NCBI GenBank assembly: GCA_016198635.1
Contig: JACQIF010000064.1
Span: 1-5,519 of the forward strand
Length of the DNA: 5,519 nucleotides
Direction of reading: 5' to 3'
From: Candidatus Aenigmatarchaeota archaeon
Lineage (GTDB): Archaea; Aenigmatarchaeota; Aenigmatarchaeia; PWEA01; JACQIF01
Part shown: positions 3,822 through 5,519 of the stretch, in pieces
How positions within the stretch are numbered: the first letter of the stretch is position 1
Layout: each line of letters opens with the position of its first letter
The notes under the pieces: generated by a model
Told to the model about the DNA's origin: nothing
Databases searched by the model: none
What the model saw: the letters and a program-made list of their open reading frames with translations, nothing else
Made by a program: the position numbers and the translations under genes

Positions 3822-5519
3822 ATGACAATACGCCAACCGATCGTGAGCGTGCTAGGCCACGTCGACCATGGGAAAACGTCGCTACTTGACCGCATACGCA
3901 CCTCGTCCGTCGCAGCGAAAGAGGCTGGAGGCATAACGCAACACATAGGAGCGACCGAAGTCCCGCTAGAGACCATAAAAACCCTTTGCAAAGGCCTGCT
4001 TAAAGAGCAGCAGATCAAGATTCCGGGGCTCCTGTTTATAGACACGCCCGGCCACGAAGCCTTTACGACGCTGCGCCGCCGCGGCGGTTCGATAGCTGAC
4101 CTCGCTGTGCTCGTGGTGGACGTAACAGAAGGCTTCCAGCCGCAGACTATCGAATCGCTGACGTTTCTCCGGGAGTTCAAGGTGCCATTCGTCGTCGCAG
4201 CGAACAAGATAGATAAAGTACGAGGCTGGGTACGCCACGCCGGGACGTTCGCCGCGTCTTACGCCAAACAGAACGCAGACACGCGCGGCCTGCTGGACAA
4301 CGAAATTTACGAACTGATGGGACAGTTGAGCACGCACTCGTTCGCGTCAGACCGTTATGACCACATCGCCGACTTCCGCGCGACAGTGGCGATCGTGCCC
4401 GTGTGCGCAGTAAGCGGGGAAGGCGTGCCTGAACTGATGGCCATGCTGATCGGGCTGGCGCAGCAGTTCCTGGCGCAAAAGCTTGAGATAAAAAGCACCA
4501 TCGGCGCCGGCTCTGTCCTTGAGATAAAGGAGGTCAAAGGACTCGGTACAACGATAGACACGATACTCTACGATGGTGTGGCCCGTAAAGGCGACTTCCT
4601 TATAATAGGGGGTGAAACGCCGCTCGTTACGACAGTCAAAGGGCTTCTCAAGCCGCGTGCGCTGGCAGAGATGCGCGTCGAAAGGCAGTTCGCGCCTGTT
4701 GATGAAGTGGCGGCAGCAACAGGTGTCAAGATAGTTGCGCCCAATCTCGAAGGTGTAATACCGGGATCGCCGATACGCATCGTTCCCCATAAGGTCGATG
4801 TGGAAGCGGCAGTACGGGAGCTGCGCAAAGAAGTCGAGACTGTAACGTTCACGAGCGTCAACGACGGCGTGCTCGTGAAGGCCGACACGCTCGGGGCGTT
4901 AGAGGCGCTGATAAAGATACTCTCTTCCAACAGCATTGCCATCCGCAAGGCGAAGGTCGGCGCTGTAACGCGCACGGACGTAATGGAGCAGCGCAATGTC
5001 GCTGAACCGTACAACAAAGCGATATTTGCTTTCAACGTCGCGGTAGGTGAAGACGCAGCAGACCTCAAGCAGGACGTGCAGCTCTTTGCGGGCAATGTCA
5101 TCTATCGCCTCGTCGAAGACTACACAGCATGGACGCACACGCGGCGCGAGGAGCTGAAGATGGCTAAGCTCAACGACGTTGTACGACCGGGCAAACTGAA
5201 GATACTCCCGGGATGCGTATTCCATGCGTCCAGACCTGCTATAGTAGGCGTGGAAGTGCTGGGCGGCATAATCAAACCGGGCTACATGTTGGTCAAGGAC
5301 GCACGCAGCGTAGGACGCATACTGCAGATACAACACGAAGGTGCGAACGTCGCCGAAGCGAAGCGCGGCGAGCGCGTTGCCGTATCGATAGAGGACGCTA
5401 CTGTCGGCAGGCAGATAGACGAGAACGACGAACTGTACACCATGCAGAGCAAGGAGAACATCAAAAAGCTCGAGGAGCTGCAGGCGCTACTCACAAATGA
5501 CGAGCGGAACGTGCTGGAC
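3822..5519 (+). CDS. infB: Translation initiation factor aIF5B (IF-2 homologue), 3' end outside window
   Basis: aIF5B is the ribosome-dependent GTPase that promotes subunit joining and initiator tRNA placement. The 566 visible codons run open to the window edge; archaeal forms are about 590-600 aa, so only a short C-terminal piece is missing. The GTPase motifs are intact: P-loop GHVDHGKT at 12-19, switch [13 protein letters not shown] at 36-47, DTPGH at 74-78 with catalytic His78, and NKID at 128-131. G5 is CAVSGEG rather than the usual SAVSGEG. Domain II begins near 225 ([13 protein letters not shown]), domain III includes [17 protein letters not shown] at about 349-365, and domain IV starts near [17 protein letters not shown]. 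There is no intein and no bacterial N-terminal extension. Start at 3822 is chosen because the family begins 3-6 residues before the [17 protein letters not shown] strand, and GGTG lies 7 nt upstream. ATG 3807, which would add MRCPP, is the alternative. Confidence 0.97.
   Translation, partial: MTIRQPIVSVLGHVDHGKTSLLDRIRTSSVAAKEAGGITQHIGATEVPLETIKTLCKGLLKEQQIKIPGLLFIDTPGHEAFTTLRRRGGSIADLAVLVVDVTEGFQPQTIESLTFLREFKVPFVVAANKIDKVRGWVRHAGTFAASYAKQNADTRGLLDNEIYELMGQLSTHSFASDRYDHIADFRATVAIVPVCAVSGEGVPELMAMLIGLAQQFLAQKLEIKSTIGAGSVLEIKEVKGLGTTIDTILYDGVARKGDFLIIGGETPLVTTVKGLLKPRALAEMRVERQFAPVDEVAAATGVKIVAPNLEGVIPGSPIRIVPHKVDVEAAVRELRKEVETVTFTSVNDGVLVKADTLGALEALIKILSSNSIAIRKAKVGAVTRTDVMEQRNVAEPYNKAIFAFNVAVGEDAADLKQDVQLFAGNVIYRLVEDYTAWTHTRREELKMAKLNDVVRPGKLKILPGCVFHASRPAIVGVEVLGGIIKPGYMLVKDARSVGRILQIQHEGANVAEAKRGERVAVSIEDATVGRQIDENDELYTMQSKENIKKLEELQALLTNDERNVLD

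Noticed and set aside
4568..5101. 177-codon minus-strand frame inside infB
   Set aside because: It is a Ser/Thr/Ala-rich shadow of the infB coding frame. infB is continuous and conserved across the whole stretch. The other minus frames at 3776-5494 are rejected for the same reason.
1..5519. CRISPR array, insertion sequence, integrase or defence genes
   Set aside because: There is no direct-repeat array, transposase-like frame or terminal inverted repeat. All long frames are accounted for by translation, lipid-synthesis and small membrane-protein genes.
3822..5519. Intein in infB
   Set aside because: Archaeal infB genes sometimes carry inteins at the P-loop, but here [12 protein letters not shown] continues unbroken into switch I and the domain lengths are normal.

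Overview
The window is archaeal. It carries a cluster for ribosomal proteins eL8/L7Ae, eS28 and eL24, an archaeal/eukaryotic-type translation factor aIF5B (infB), the C-terminal end of an archaeal glutamyl-tRNA synthetase, and a mevalonate-pathway HMG-CoA synthase for isoprenoid ether lipids. Promoters look archaeal (TTTAAATA-type TATA boxes), and several genes appear to be leaderless or to have very short leaders. Proteins are not strongly acidic, which argues against an extreme halophile. Phylum cannot be fixed by eye; a euryarchaeal or DPANN (e.g. Micrarchaeota-like) lineage is a guess only.

Layout. (1) 1-278, plus strand: 3' end of gltX. (2) 279-831, minus strand: two small membrane-protein genes in a likely operon. 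The 122-aa gene is first. A 59-aa His-rich two-helix protein follows 4 nt later, and its stop codon abuts the gltX stop codon. (3) 832-966: divergent promoter region. (4) 967-1795, plus strand: tight operon rpl7ae - rps28e - rpl24e with 3-4 nt gaps. (5) 1802-3529, minus strand: an unusually long (575-aa) HMG-CoA synthase, convergent with rpl24e across 6 nt. (6) 3530-3821: divergent intergenic region with several TATA-like boxes and inverted repeats. (7) 3822-5519, plus strand: infB, cut off by the window end, with 566 codons visible.

How it fits together. Most of the plus-strand genes serve translation: tRNA charging, ribosome subunits, and subunit joining by aIF5B. L7Ae also serves as the K-turn protein of box C/D and H/ACA guide RNPs and RNase P. 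In many archaea the order is L7Ae - eS28 - eL24 - ndk - infB on one strand. Here ndk is missing and an opposite-strand HMG-CoA synthase sits between eL24 and infB, so the ancestral cluster has been split and infB has its own promoter region.

The most curious elements are the 59-aa protein with a duplicated PH-x-VH-x-G-x-G motif, the insertion-rich HMG-CoA synthase, and the paired AT-rich dyads upstream of infB. No convincing new defence or mobile system is visible.
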